NCBI GenBank assembly: GCA_031289995.1
Contig: JAITOI010000093.1
Location: 1-10,804 of the forward strand
Direction: 5' to 3'
DNA from: Prevotellaceae bacterium
GTDB taxonomy: Bacteria; Bacteroidota; Bacteroidia; Bacteroidales; UBA932
DNA length: 10,804 bases
The notes under the pieces are model-generated. The model was not told where the DNA came from. It ran no database searches and was given only the letters and a program-made list of their open reading frames with translations. Below are positions 1-6,093 of the stretch, in pieces. Position numbers and translations under genes: made by a program. Positions within the stretch are counted from its first letter, which is position 1; each line of letters starts with the position of its first letter.

Positions 1-29
1 GATGGGAGGAATTGCGGGTCAGCGGGGAG

Positions 30-50
30 ATTGCGGGTCAAGCCCGCAAT
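30..50. repeat. Perfect palindrome with 8-bp arms
   Basis: ATTGCGGG (30-37) and its exact reverse complement CCCGCAAT (43-50) flank the 5-base loop TCAAG. A second copy of ATTGCGGGTC lies at 11-20, so the right arm could pair with either left arm. No T-run follows in either direction, so it is not a classical intrinsic terminator. It resembles the intergenic palindromes scattered through many bacterial genomes. That family assignment is from memory and unverified. Confidence 0.7.
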
Positions 51-88
51 GACGGCAACCGGGTGATGCTTTTCTCCGTTTATTTTCG

Positions 89-96
89 TACCTTTG
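89..96 (+). promoter_or_regulatory. Possible -7 promoter box for metH
   Basis: TACCTTTG matches the Bacteroidota -7 consensus TAnnTTTG exactly and lies 125 bases before the metH start. No TTTG is found at the expected distance upstream (about 66-69), so only half of the promoter is convincing. If real, transcription would start near base 103 and leave a leader of roughly 120 bases. No SAM or cobalamin riboswitch core could be recognised in that leader by eye. Confidence 0.3.
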
Positions 97-185
97 TCGC
101 CTTTTTGAGGCTACGCAAGCACTCATAAATGCAGCGCAATCTTCAAATCTTCAAACTCCCCGCTGGGCGGCCTTGCGCGGAGTAA

Positions 186-213
186 TTTTAAATTTTAAAT
201 CTTAAATCTTAAA
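186..213. repeat. Heptanucleotide tandem array before metH
   Basis: Four tandem 7-base units run without a gap: TTTTAAA, TTTTAAA, TCTTAAA, TCTTAAA. The array ends 8 bases before the metH ATG and therefore covers the ribosome-binding position. Arrays of the same kind occur at 4829-4849 and 7731-7772, each at a gene border. Confidence 0.85.
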
Positions 214-221
214 CCCAAAAT

Positions 222-3200
222 ATGAAATCCGAAATTACCAACCACATCCTCGTCCTCGACGGCGCTATGGGCAGCCTCATTCAGCGGCACAAGCTGGGCG
301 AGGCCGATTTTCGTGGCGAGCTTTTTCGCGACGCAAAGCGAAATCAAAAGGGCAACAACGAGCTGCTCAACCTCACGCAACCCCAGCTAATACGCGACAT
401 CCACGCGCAGTATCTGGCCGCAGGCGCCGACATCGTAACCACCAACACGCTCAACGCTACCACCGTTTCGATGGCCGAATACGGCCTCGAAGCTCAGGTG
501 TACGACATCAACAAAGCCGCCGCCACACTCGCCCGCAGCGCAGCTGATGAGTTCAGCGCGCGAACAGGCAAGCCGCGCTTTGTGGCAGGCTCCATTGGCC
601 CCACGAGCAAGAGCCTCTCCATGTCGCCCGACGTGAACGAACCCGCCTTTCGCGCCCTCAGCTTCGACGAGCTCGCCGCTGCCTACATCGAGCAAATACG
701 CGGCTTGAGCGATGGTGGCGCCGACGTCCTGCTGTTCGAAACTATCTTCGACACGCTCAACCTAAAGGCCGGCTTGTACGCCGCCGAATCCTTTGCGTTG
801 CAAGGCGGGAGACGGCTTCCCATCATTGCCTCGCTCACCATCACCGATGCCGGAGGACGGCTGCTATCGGGGCAAACGCTACCCGCAGCAGTGGCCTCCA
901 TCGCCCACGCAGACTTGCTTTGCGTGAGCCTCAACTGTGCGCTTGGCGCAGCTCAGCTCGCGCCGTTTGTCGAGGAGCTGGCGCAAATATCGCCCTGCGG
1001 CGTATGCGCCTATCCCAATGCTGGCCTGCCAAACGCGCTGGGCAGCTACGACCAAACGAAGGAAGAATTTGCCGCCGCCGTGGAGCTTTACATGCGCAAC
1101 GGATGGGTCAACATCGTGGGCGGATGCTGCGGCACAACGCCCGACCACATTAGGCTCGTGGCCGATGCAGCCTCGCGCTACAAGCCTCGTCCCTTTGGGC
1201 CATCGCAGCCCGCGAAGGCCAGCCACGCGCTGCTGCTGAGCGGCCTCGAAACGCTCTCCATCGACGGCGAAACTTCGCTCCCGCGCGATGCCTCCAGCTC
1301 GTTTGTCCTCATCGGCGAGCGCACCAACGTGTCGGGGTCGAAAAAATTTGCGCGGCTCATACGCGATGAGAAGTTCGATGAAGCCCTCGCCGTTGCTCGC
1401 CAGCAGGTGGAAAACGGTGCACAAATTATTGACCTCTGCATGGACGATGCCATGCTCGACGCCAAATCTGCGATGGTGAAATTCCTCAACCTCATTGCCG
1501 CGGAGCCTGAAATAGCAAGGGTTCCGGTGATGCTCGACTCGTCGAAGTGGGACGTGCTCGAGGCGGGATTGAAGTGCGTGCAGGGCAAATCGGTGGTCAA
1601 CTCCATTAGCCTCAAGGAGGGCGAAAGCGAGTTCCTGCGCCGTGCGGAGCTCATCCGTCGCTACGGCGCGGCGGCAGTGGTGATGCTGTTCGACGAGGAC
1701 GGGCAGGCCGACAGCTACGAGCGCAAAATTGCCGTGGCCGAGCGCAGCTACCGCCTGCTGACGCAGCAGCTGGGCTTCGCTCCGCACAACATCATCTTCG
1801 ACCCCAACGTGCTGGCCGTGGCCACAGGCATTGCCGAGCACAGCTGCTACGCCGTGAGCTTCATCCGCAGCTGCGAGTGGATTAAGCGCAACTTGCCGCA
1901 CGCCAAGATTAGCGGCGGGGTGAGCAACCTCTCGTTCGCGTTTCGCGGCAACGAGCCGGTGCGCGGTGCGCTGCACTCGGTGTTCCTCTACCACGCCGTG
2001 CAGGCAGGGCTTGACATGGCTATTGTCAACGCAGGCCAACTCGCGGTGTACAGCGACATGGAGCCGCAGCTGCTGCAGCTCGCCGAAGATGTGGTGCTCG
2101 ACCGCAACGCCGAGTCCACCGAAAAGCTCATCGAGTACGCGCAGGCGCACAGCGGAAAGCCCGATGAACACTTGGCTGCAACGCAGTCTGCGAGCTGGCG
2201 CAACGGCGCCGTCGAGGAGCGGCTGAAGTACGCGGTGCTGAAGGGTGTGGCCGATTTTTTGAGCGAGGACATCAGCGACGCGCTCAAAAAATACTCGCCC
2301 ATCGACATCATCGAGCAGCCGCTGATGCTCGCCATGGGCGAGGTGGGTGAGCTGTTTGGCAGCGGCAAAATGTTTCTGCCGCAGGTGGTCAAAAGTGCGC
2401 GAATGATGAAGAGCGCCGTCGCCATTCTGCAGCCGCTCATCGAGCAGGCGAAGCTCGCCAACGCCAATGCCGGTGCGGAAATCCGAAAAACCAAAGTGCT
2501 GCTCGCAACCGTCAAGGGCGACGTGCACGACATTGGAAAAAACATTGTGAGCGTGGTGCTATCGTGCAACGACATCGACATTGTTGACCTCGGCGTGATG
2601 GTTCCCGCCGAAAAAATTATTGACGAGGCCATTGCGCAAAGCGTTGATGTGATTGGGCTGAGTGGACTCATCACGCCCTCGCTCGACGAGATGGAGCACG
2701 TGGCCCGCACGCTCAGCGAGCGTGCGCTCAGCATACCCTTGCTGGTGGGCGGCGCCACCACCAGCGAGCTGCACACCGCCGTCAAGCTCGACCCCCTCTA
2801 TCCGCGCCGCGTGGCGCACGTGCGCGATGCCTCGCAGGCGGCATCAGCCGTGCGCAGCTTCACCCAACCCAACCTCTGCGAGGCCGCGCAGGCACAACGC
2901 TCCGAACGCTACACCAAGCTCAGCCAGCAGCACGAATCCGCGCAGCAAAAAAAGCAAATGCTGACTCTCGACGAGGCGCGCGCCAACCGGATGAACATCG
3001 ACTGGAGCCGCGAAGACCTAAGCTTCGACGGGCAGCTGGGTCTGGTGGTGCAGCGCGACATGAAGCCCAGCGAACTCGTGCCGCTCATCGACTGGACTAT
3101 GTTTTTTGCGGCATGGGATATGCGCGGCGTGCACGGCGAGGCTCAGGGCGATGTCTTCAAGCTGCGCAAGTCGCACCAGTCCTCGTGCTCGTGCGGATGC

Positions 3201-3800
3201 GACGAAAAAGAAATCGCGGCGCAAAAGCTCTACGCCGACGCCGTGGCCATGCTGCGCACGCTGGAAGACGCGCTGCTGCTGCAATCGGTGGTGGGCTACT
3301 TTGCGGCAGCCTCGCGCAACGAAGAGGTAATGGTGTACGACGGAGCTCAGCGCCTCCAGCTGCTCGCCACACTCCAGCTGCCGCGCCAGCTGCAACGCCA
3401 GCCCGCAGGCACTCCCAACCTTTCGCTGGCTGACTTTGTTGCGCCCGCCGACGGCAGCTCCACCGACGTGCTGAGCGCCTACGTAGCCTCGGTTCAGCCC
3501 CGCGACGCCCAGCTCATGCAGCGCTACCGCGACGCCGGCGATGAGTACAGCGCCCTGCTCATCGAAACCCTGTGCGACCGCCTCGCCGAAGCCTACAGCG
3601 AGCGCCTCACCGCGGGCGGCGGACTGCGCGTTGCCGTAGGCTACCCCGACTTTCCCGACCACCGCCAAAAAACCGCCATCTTCGCCCTGCTCAACGCCAC
3701 CGCCAGCATCGGCATCACTCTTACCGAAAGCTGCATGATGCTGCCTACGGCTTCGGTATGCGGCGTGGTTATTAGGAATGGGAGGGCACGGTATTTTTGA
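222..3800 (+). CDS. Cobalamin-dependent methionine synthase MetH
   Basis: This cytoplasmic enzyme transfers a methyl group from 5-methyltetrahydrofolate through cobalamin to homocysteine, giving methionine. All four modules are present. The homocysteine domain (about 1-320) has DGAMG (13-17) and zinc ligands C239, C302 and C303. The pterin domain (about 355-620) has IGERTN (364-369). The cap and B12 domains (about 660-890) have DVHDIG with D767, cobalt-binding H769 and G772. The reactivation domain (about 905-1192) keeps D957 and the AdoMet motif R1136-x3-G1140-Y1141. Numbering is 8 to 11 residues off E. coli MetH in the N-terminal modules and B12 domain. The protein has 1192 residues against 1227 in E. 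coli. The reactivation domain lacks a helix/loop segment before R1136 and ends soon after the ESCMMLPTAS strand, about 35 residues early. It also has an extra loop with C989-x-C991-x-C993. The ATG at 222 is chosen because homology begins at once. There is no Shine-Dalgarno sequence. Confidence 0.97.
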   Translation: MKSEITNHILVLDGAMGSLIQRHKLGEADFRGELFRDAKRNQKGNNELLNLTQPQLIRDIHAQYLAAGADIVTTNTLNATTVSMAEYGLEAQVYDINKAAATLARSAADEFSARTGKPRFVAGSIGPTSKSLSMSPDVNEPAFRALSFDELAAAYIEQIRGLSDGGADVLLFETIFDTLNLKAGLYAAESFALQGGRRLPIIASLTITDAGGRLLSGQTLPAAVASIAHADLLCVSLNCALGAAQLAPFVEELAQISPCGVCAYPNAGLPNALGSYDQTKEEFAAAVELYMRNGWVNIVGGCCGTTPDHIRLVADAASRYKPRPFGPSQPAKASHALLLSGLETLSIDGETSLPRDASSSFVLIGERTNVSGSKKFARLIRDEKFDEALAVARQQVENGAQIIDLCMDDAMLDAKSAMVKFLNLIAAEPEIARVPVMLDSSKWDVLEAGLKCVQGKSVVNSISLKEGESEFLRRAELIRRYGAAAVVMLFDEDGQADSYERKIAVAERSYRLLTQQLGFAPHNIIFDPNVLAVATGIAEHSCYAVSFIRSCEWIKRNLPHAKISGGVSNLSFAFRGNEPVRGALHSVFLYHAVQAGLDMAIVNAGQLAVYSDMEPQLLQLAEDVVLDRNAESTEKLIEYAQAHSGKPDEHLAATQSASWRNGAVEERLKYAVLKGVADFLSEDISDALKKYSPIDIIEQPLMLAMGEVGELFGSGKMFLPQVVKSARMMKSAVAILQPLIEQAKLANANAGAEIRKTKVLLATVKGDVHDIGKNIVSVVLSCNDIDIVDLGVMVPAEKIIDEAIAQSVDVIGLSGLITPSLDEMEHVARTLSERALSIPLLVGGATTSELHTAVKLDPLYPRRVAHVRDASQAASAVRSFTQPNLCEAAQAQRSERYTKLSQQHESAQQKKQMLTLDEARANRMNIDWSREDLSFDGQLGLVVQRDMKPSELVPLIDWTMFFAAWDMRGVHGEAQGDVFKLRKSHQSSCSCGCDEKEIAAQKLYADAVAMLRTLEDALLLQSVVGYFAAASRNEEVMVYDGAQRLQLLATLQLPRQLQRQPAGTPNLSLADFVAPADGSSTDVLSAYVASVQPRDAQLMQRYRDAGDEYSALLIETLCDRLAEAYSERLTAGGGLRVAVGYPDFPDHRQKTAIFALLNATASIGITLTESCMMLPTASVCGVVIRNGRARYF

Positions 3801-3810
3801 GGTGAGACGG

Positions 3811-3831
3811 TGCGATATGCGATTTGCGACA
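3811..3831. repeat. TGCGATN heptamer array
   Basis: Three tandem 7-base units, TGCGATA, TGCGATT and TGCGACA, start 10 bases after the metH stop. Related arrays at 4800-4820 and, on the minus strand, at 4119-4147 also end in TGCGACA. Confidence 0.75.
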
Positions 3832-3848
3832 ATGCCAGATGCTATGTA

Positions 3849-3870
3849 GCCGTCGGTTTCAACCGACGGC
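3849..3870. repeat. Perfect 10-bp-arm palindrome
   Basis: GCCGTCGGTT (3849-3858) is followed by two bases (TC) and its exact reverse complement AACCGACGGC (3861-3870). The transcript would form a strong hairpin 49 bases after the metH stop. No T-run follows, so it may stabilise the 3' end or be a mobile palindromic repeat rather than a terminator. Confidence 0.85.
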
Positions 3871-3882
3871 AAGAATGAGAAT

Positions 3883-3968
3883 TGGGCGGCGTTGTAGAGA
3901 CGTGGCGTGCCGCGTTTTTACGGAAGAGGATGGGCGGCGTTGTACAGACCTGGCGTGCCGCGTCTTTC
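3883..3968. repeat. Two copies of a 33-base direct repeat
   Basis: Copy 1 (3883-3915) and copy 2 (3931-3963) begin exactly 48 bases apart and differ at only two of 33 positions, G3897 versus C3945 and G3902 versus C3950. Each copy holds an imperfect palindrome of the form GTAGAGACGTGGC / GCCGCGTTTTTAC. It resembles an intergenic palindromic repeat seen in Bacteroidota and cyanobacteria; this likeness is from memory only. Two copies with a 15-base gap do not make a CRISPR array. Confidence 0.8.
3900..3919 (+). terminator. Possible intrinsic terminator of metH
   Basis: Bases 3900-3905 (ACGTGG) pair with 3910-3915 (CCGCGT), with one G-U pair and the 4-base loop CGTG, and TTTT follows at 3916-3919. 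It lies inside repeat copy 1, 100 bases after the metH stop. In copy 2 the matching stem has a C-C mismatch and a broken T-run, so only copy 1 looks able to terminate. The stem is short and the call is tentative. Confidence 0.4.
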
Positions 3969-4031
3969 ATGTAACTAAACATGGGAATTCTGATATTTAG
4001 CGCACTGCAAAAATAGCTTCACGCATTTTCA

Positions 4032-4049
4032 CACTTGCCAAAGCAAGTG
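4032..4049. repeat. 7-bp perfect hairpin
   Basis: CACTTGC (4032-4038), loop CAAA, then GCAAGTG (4043-4049). No T-run follows on either strand, so its role is unknown. It lies in the spacer between two convergent genes. Confidence 0.6.
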
Positions 4050-4118
4050 AGGGACTCAGTAGCATAAAGTTGTATTACCTTCAACCTCATTACCTCATTT
4101 ACATTCTCAATAAGGGTA

Positions 4119-4147
4119 TTGTCGCATAATCGCATAATCGCACATCG
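4119..4147 (-). repeat. TGCGATTA octamer array
   Basis: Read on the minus strand: a partial unit CGATG, then TGCGATTA, TGCGATTA and TGCGACAA. The period is 8 rather than 7, but the TGCGAT core and the closing TGCGACA match the arrays at 3811-3831 and 4800-4820. Confidence 0.65.
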
Positions 4148-4268
4148 ATTTTGAGGTTGTTTTGTTAGAAAAATTAGGTAGAAATGAGGTTCTTTGCCAC
4201 TGCCCAACCCATTGCAAACCCTTAGTTTTGTGGGTGCCCTTAGTAGCCAACGATACGTGTGTGGTCTT

Positions 4269-4316
4269 GCGCACGGTGCACAGACCTTCTTCGGGGCACG
4301 CCCTTCACCCGTGCGC
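4269..4316. repeat. Inverted repeat downstream of yhcH-like gene
   Basis: GCGCACGG (4269-4276) and CCGTGCGC (4309-4316) are exact inverse copies. Two more pairs are possible past a one-base bulge, enclosing about 28 bases. On the minus strand it lies about 20 bases after the stop of the yhcH-like gene and could protect or end that transcript, but no U-run follows. Confidence 0.5.
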
Positions 4317-4336
4317 CATGCAGAACTCGAAAAAGC

Positions 4337-4783
4337 CTACACCGCCACCTTAACCACCACCTTTTTTATTTCGCCGCAGCCGATGAGCGGCGCATGCACG
4401 TCGTCGGGAAAGAAGATGGCCATTTGCCCCGGCGCAATGCTCACGTAGGTGCTGGGCTTGTCGTCGTAGAAGACGATGTCCTTGTCGGGGTCGTAGGCGC
4501 CCTTCACCGCGTGGCAGCTGGCGCGGTGGCTCCAGCCAAAGGTTTCGGCTCCCGCCACGCACACCTGAATGTCGATGTAGCGGTTGTGCGCCTCAAATTT
4601 GGCGGCCTCTTGCGTCAGCCCTTGCCGCAGCATGCAGCTGGCGTAAACGTTGGCGCCGTCCACCTCGTACTTGCCCTCGTTGAGGGCGTTCAGGTTGGTT
4701 TTTTGCAAAAAGTCGAAGGCTTTTGCGAAGTGCGGGTTCAGCGAAAAATATTGTTTCGCGCCGCTGATAGAATCGATAATCAT
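4337..4783 (-). CDS. YhcH/YjgK/YiaL family protein (DUF386, EbgC-like)
   Basis: The 148-residue protein fits the usual length of about 150 for this cupin-like family. Its E. coli member YhcH (NanQ) has been described as a sialic-acid anomerase, and EbgC is the small subunit of Ebg beta-galactosidase. Visible family motifs are FEAHNRYIDIQ (63-73), with likely metal ligands E64 and H66, then ETFGW (80-84) and FFPDDVHAP (124-132) with H130, followed by the closing strand KKVVVKV. No signal peptide is present, so it is probably cytoplasmic. The start is the ATG at 4781-4783, matching the family's N terminus. It lies 61 bases after the M16 gene, across two repeat arrays, and could be the last gene of that unit. 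No sugar-catabolic genes are nearby, so the substrate is unknown. Confidence 0.9.
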   Translation of the reverse strand: MIIDSISGAKQYFSLNPHFAKAFDFLQKTNLNALNEGKYEVDGANVYASCMLRQGLTQEAAKFEAHNRYIDIQVCVAGAETFGWSHRASCHAVKGAYDPDKDIVFYDDKPSTYVSIAPGQMAIFFPDDVHAPLIGCGEIKKVVVKVAV

Positions 4784-4799
4784 GGCATGGTTTTTTTAA

Positions 4800-4820
4800 T
4801 ACGATGTGCGATGTGCGACA
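4800..4820. repeat. TGCGATG heptamer array
   Basis: Three tandem 7-base units, TACGATG, TGCGATG and TGCGACA, lie in the 61-base gap between the M16 gene and the yhcH-like gene. The array is 8 bases from the TTTTAAA array at 4829, so both repeat classes are neighbours here. Confidence 0.75.
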
Positions 4821-4828
4821 CCTCGCAA

Positions 4829-4849
4829 TTTTAAATTTCAAATTTTAAA
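4829..4849. repeat. TTTTAAA heptamer array at M16 gene end
   Basis: Three tandem units, TTTTAAA, TTTCAAA and TTTTAAA, belong to the same class as 186-213. The stop codon of the M16 gene (4845-4847, TAA on the minus strand) lies inside the last unit. Confidence 0.8.
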
Positions 4850-6083
4850 TTTTCTGGTATTCCAACGTCGAACAGTTGTCGCGTCGAAAAATCTGGCGTG
4901 CCACGCGGCCAATGTCGTCGCGGGTGATGCGGCGGTAGCGCTCAATTTCGGTGTTGACAAGATGGAGGTCGCCCAGCATTTCGGCCACGGCAAGCGCCAC
5001 GGCTTTTTGCATCACGGTGGCCTCGGCAAACACCTGCATGCTCTCCACCTTGTTCTTCACTTTTTCGAGCTCGTAGTCCGACACCGGCTCGTCGCATAGC
5101 CGTTGCAGCTCCTGCGCTATGGCGTCTTCGGCCTGCGGCATGGAGGCTTGCGGCAGCAGCAATCCCGATAGGGTGAGCAGCCCTGCGTCGAGCGAGCCGC
5201 TGATGTTGGCATCCACGTTGCTGAACAGCGGTCTGGCCTGAACCCAGCGGCTGTAAAGGCGCGAGGACTTGCCGTTGGCGAGCAGCTCGGTGAGCAGGTC
5301 GCAGGTGTGGTAGTCGGGGTGCAGGCGGTGCGGCATGTGGAAGGCCTTGTGGATGGCCGATGCGGGCACGCTGCGCTGCACGGTTTGCGAGCGCGGCTCG
5401 ACTTGCCCCGGTTCGGCGGCGATGTGCTGTGGTGGCTGCGTTGCGCCGCGCGGAATGTCGCCAAACCATTTTTGCACCAGCTCAAAAACGTAGTCGTGGT
5501 GCAGGTTTCCGCCCACCACCAGCACGGCGTTGTCGGGCCGGTAGAAGCGTCCGAAAAAATCGTTGACCTCGCTTAGCGTAGCGTTGGCAATGTGTTCGGG
5601 GCACTTGCCGATGGTGCTCCAGCGGTAGGGGTGCACGTTGTAGGCCAGGGGGTGCAGCAGCAAATTCACGTCGCCGTAGGGCTGGTTGAGGTAGCGCTGG
5701 TTGAACTCCTCGACCACCACGCTCTGCTGCACCTGCAGGCTTTCCGAGCTGAGCAGCGGGTTGAGCATGCGGTCGCTTTCGAGCCACAGCGCGGTCTCGA
5801 CATTTTGCGCGGGCAGCGTAACGTAGAAGTTGGTGAAGTCGGGCGTGGTGAAGGCGTTGCTTTCGCCGCCGGCGTGCTGCACCTGCACGTCGAACTGCGG
5901 CGCGTTGCGCGAACCGCCAAACATCAGATGCTCGAACAGGTGCGCAAACCCAGTGTGGTCGGGGTGTTCGTTGCGCGAGCCAACTTTGTAGAGCATGTTG
6001 ACGGTGGCCATGGGCGTGCTGCCGTCGTGGTGCGCCACCACGGTGAGGCCGTTGGCGAGCGTGTGTTTTTGGAACGAAATCAT
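4845..6083 (-). CDS. M16 family zinc metallopeptidase
   Basis: The 412-residue protein has the two-lobed size of an M16B (processing-peptidase-like) subunit. The inverted zinc motif HLFEH (H48, E51, H52) and the distal glutamate in VVVEEF (E125/E126) give a complete metal site. The stretch from HPYRW through STIGK to FYRPDNAVLVVGG is typical of the family's N-terminal lobe. There is no signal peptide or membrane segment, so it is probably cytoplasmic, although Bacteroidota also have exported relatives. M16 proteins often act as pairs of one catalytic and one inactive subunit. No partner gene is in the window, so it may form a homodimer or pair with a distant product. The ATG lies 10 bases after the stop of the preceding FKBP-like gene, so the two are very probably co-transcribed. 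The substrate cannot be inferred. Confidence 0.93.
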   Translation of the reverse strand: MISFQKHTLANGLTVVAHHDGSTPMATVNMLYKVGSRNEHPDHTGFAHLFEHLMFGGSRNAPQFDVQVQHAGGESNAFTTPDFTNFYVTLPAQNVETALWLESDRMLNPLLSSESLQVQQSVVVEEFNQRYLNQPYGDVNLLLHPLAYNVHPYRWSTIGKCPEHIANATLSEVNDFFGRFYRPDNAVLVVGGNLHHDYVFELVQKWFGDIPRGATQPPQHIAAEPGQVEPRSQTVQRSVPASAIHKAFHMPHRLHPDYHTCDLLTELLANGKSSRLYSRWVQARPLFSNVDANISGSLDAGLLTLSGLLLPQASMPQAEDAIAQELQRLCDEPVSDYELEKVKNKVESMQVFAEATVMQKAVALAVAEMLGDLHLVNTEIERYRRITRDDIGRVARQIFRRDNCSTLEYQKI

Positions 6084-6093
6084 GCTGGCAGTG

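Larger units (their letters stand above)
3801..4336. other. Gene-free, repeat-rich spacer after metH
   Basis: These 536 bases lie between the convergent metH and yhcH-like genes. The short frames here (for example 62 codons on the minus strand at 4019-4207, 63 codons on the plus strand at 4162-4353) show no family resemblance and overlap each other, so none is called. The spacer holds a TGCGAT array, a perfect palindrome, a 33-base direct repeat pair, a 7-bp hairpin, an octamer array and a longer inverted repeat, each listed separately. An 8-base direct repeat CCCTTAGT occurs at 4219-4226 and 4237-4244. Bases 4150-4336 look more complex than the rest but match nothing I recognise. Confidence 0.7.

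Noticed and set aside
1..221. SAM or cobalamin riboswitch in front of metH
   Set aside because: No conserved core such as a B12-box or SAM-riboswitch junction could be found by eye; a covariance-model search would be decisive.
879..2528. Long open frame (549 codons) on the minus strand inside metH
   Set aside because: It is antisense to strongly conserved metH coding sequence, is rich in His, Arg, Ala and Val as expected from codon-position shadowing in GC-rich DNA, and shows no domain.
3883..3968. CRISPR-like repeat-spacer pattern
   Set aside because: There are only two copies, the gap is 15 bases, no cas genes are near, and the unit is palindromic intergenic repeat sequence.
4019..4353. 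Short open frames on both strands in the spacer
   Set aside because: They overlap one another, include repeat and hairpin sequence, and have no resemblance to known proteins.
4259..4834. Plus-strand open frame of 191 codons over the yhcH-like gene
   Set aside because: It mirrors the yhcH-like gene, which has clear family motifs; the translated product has none.
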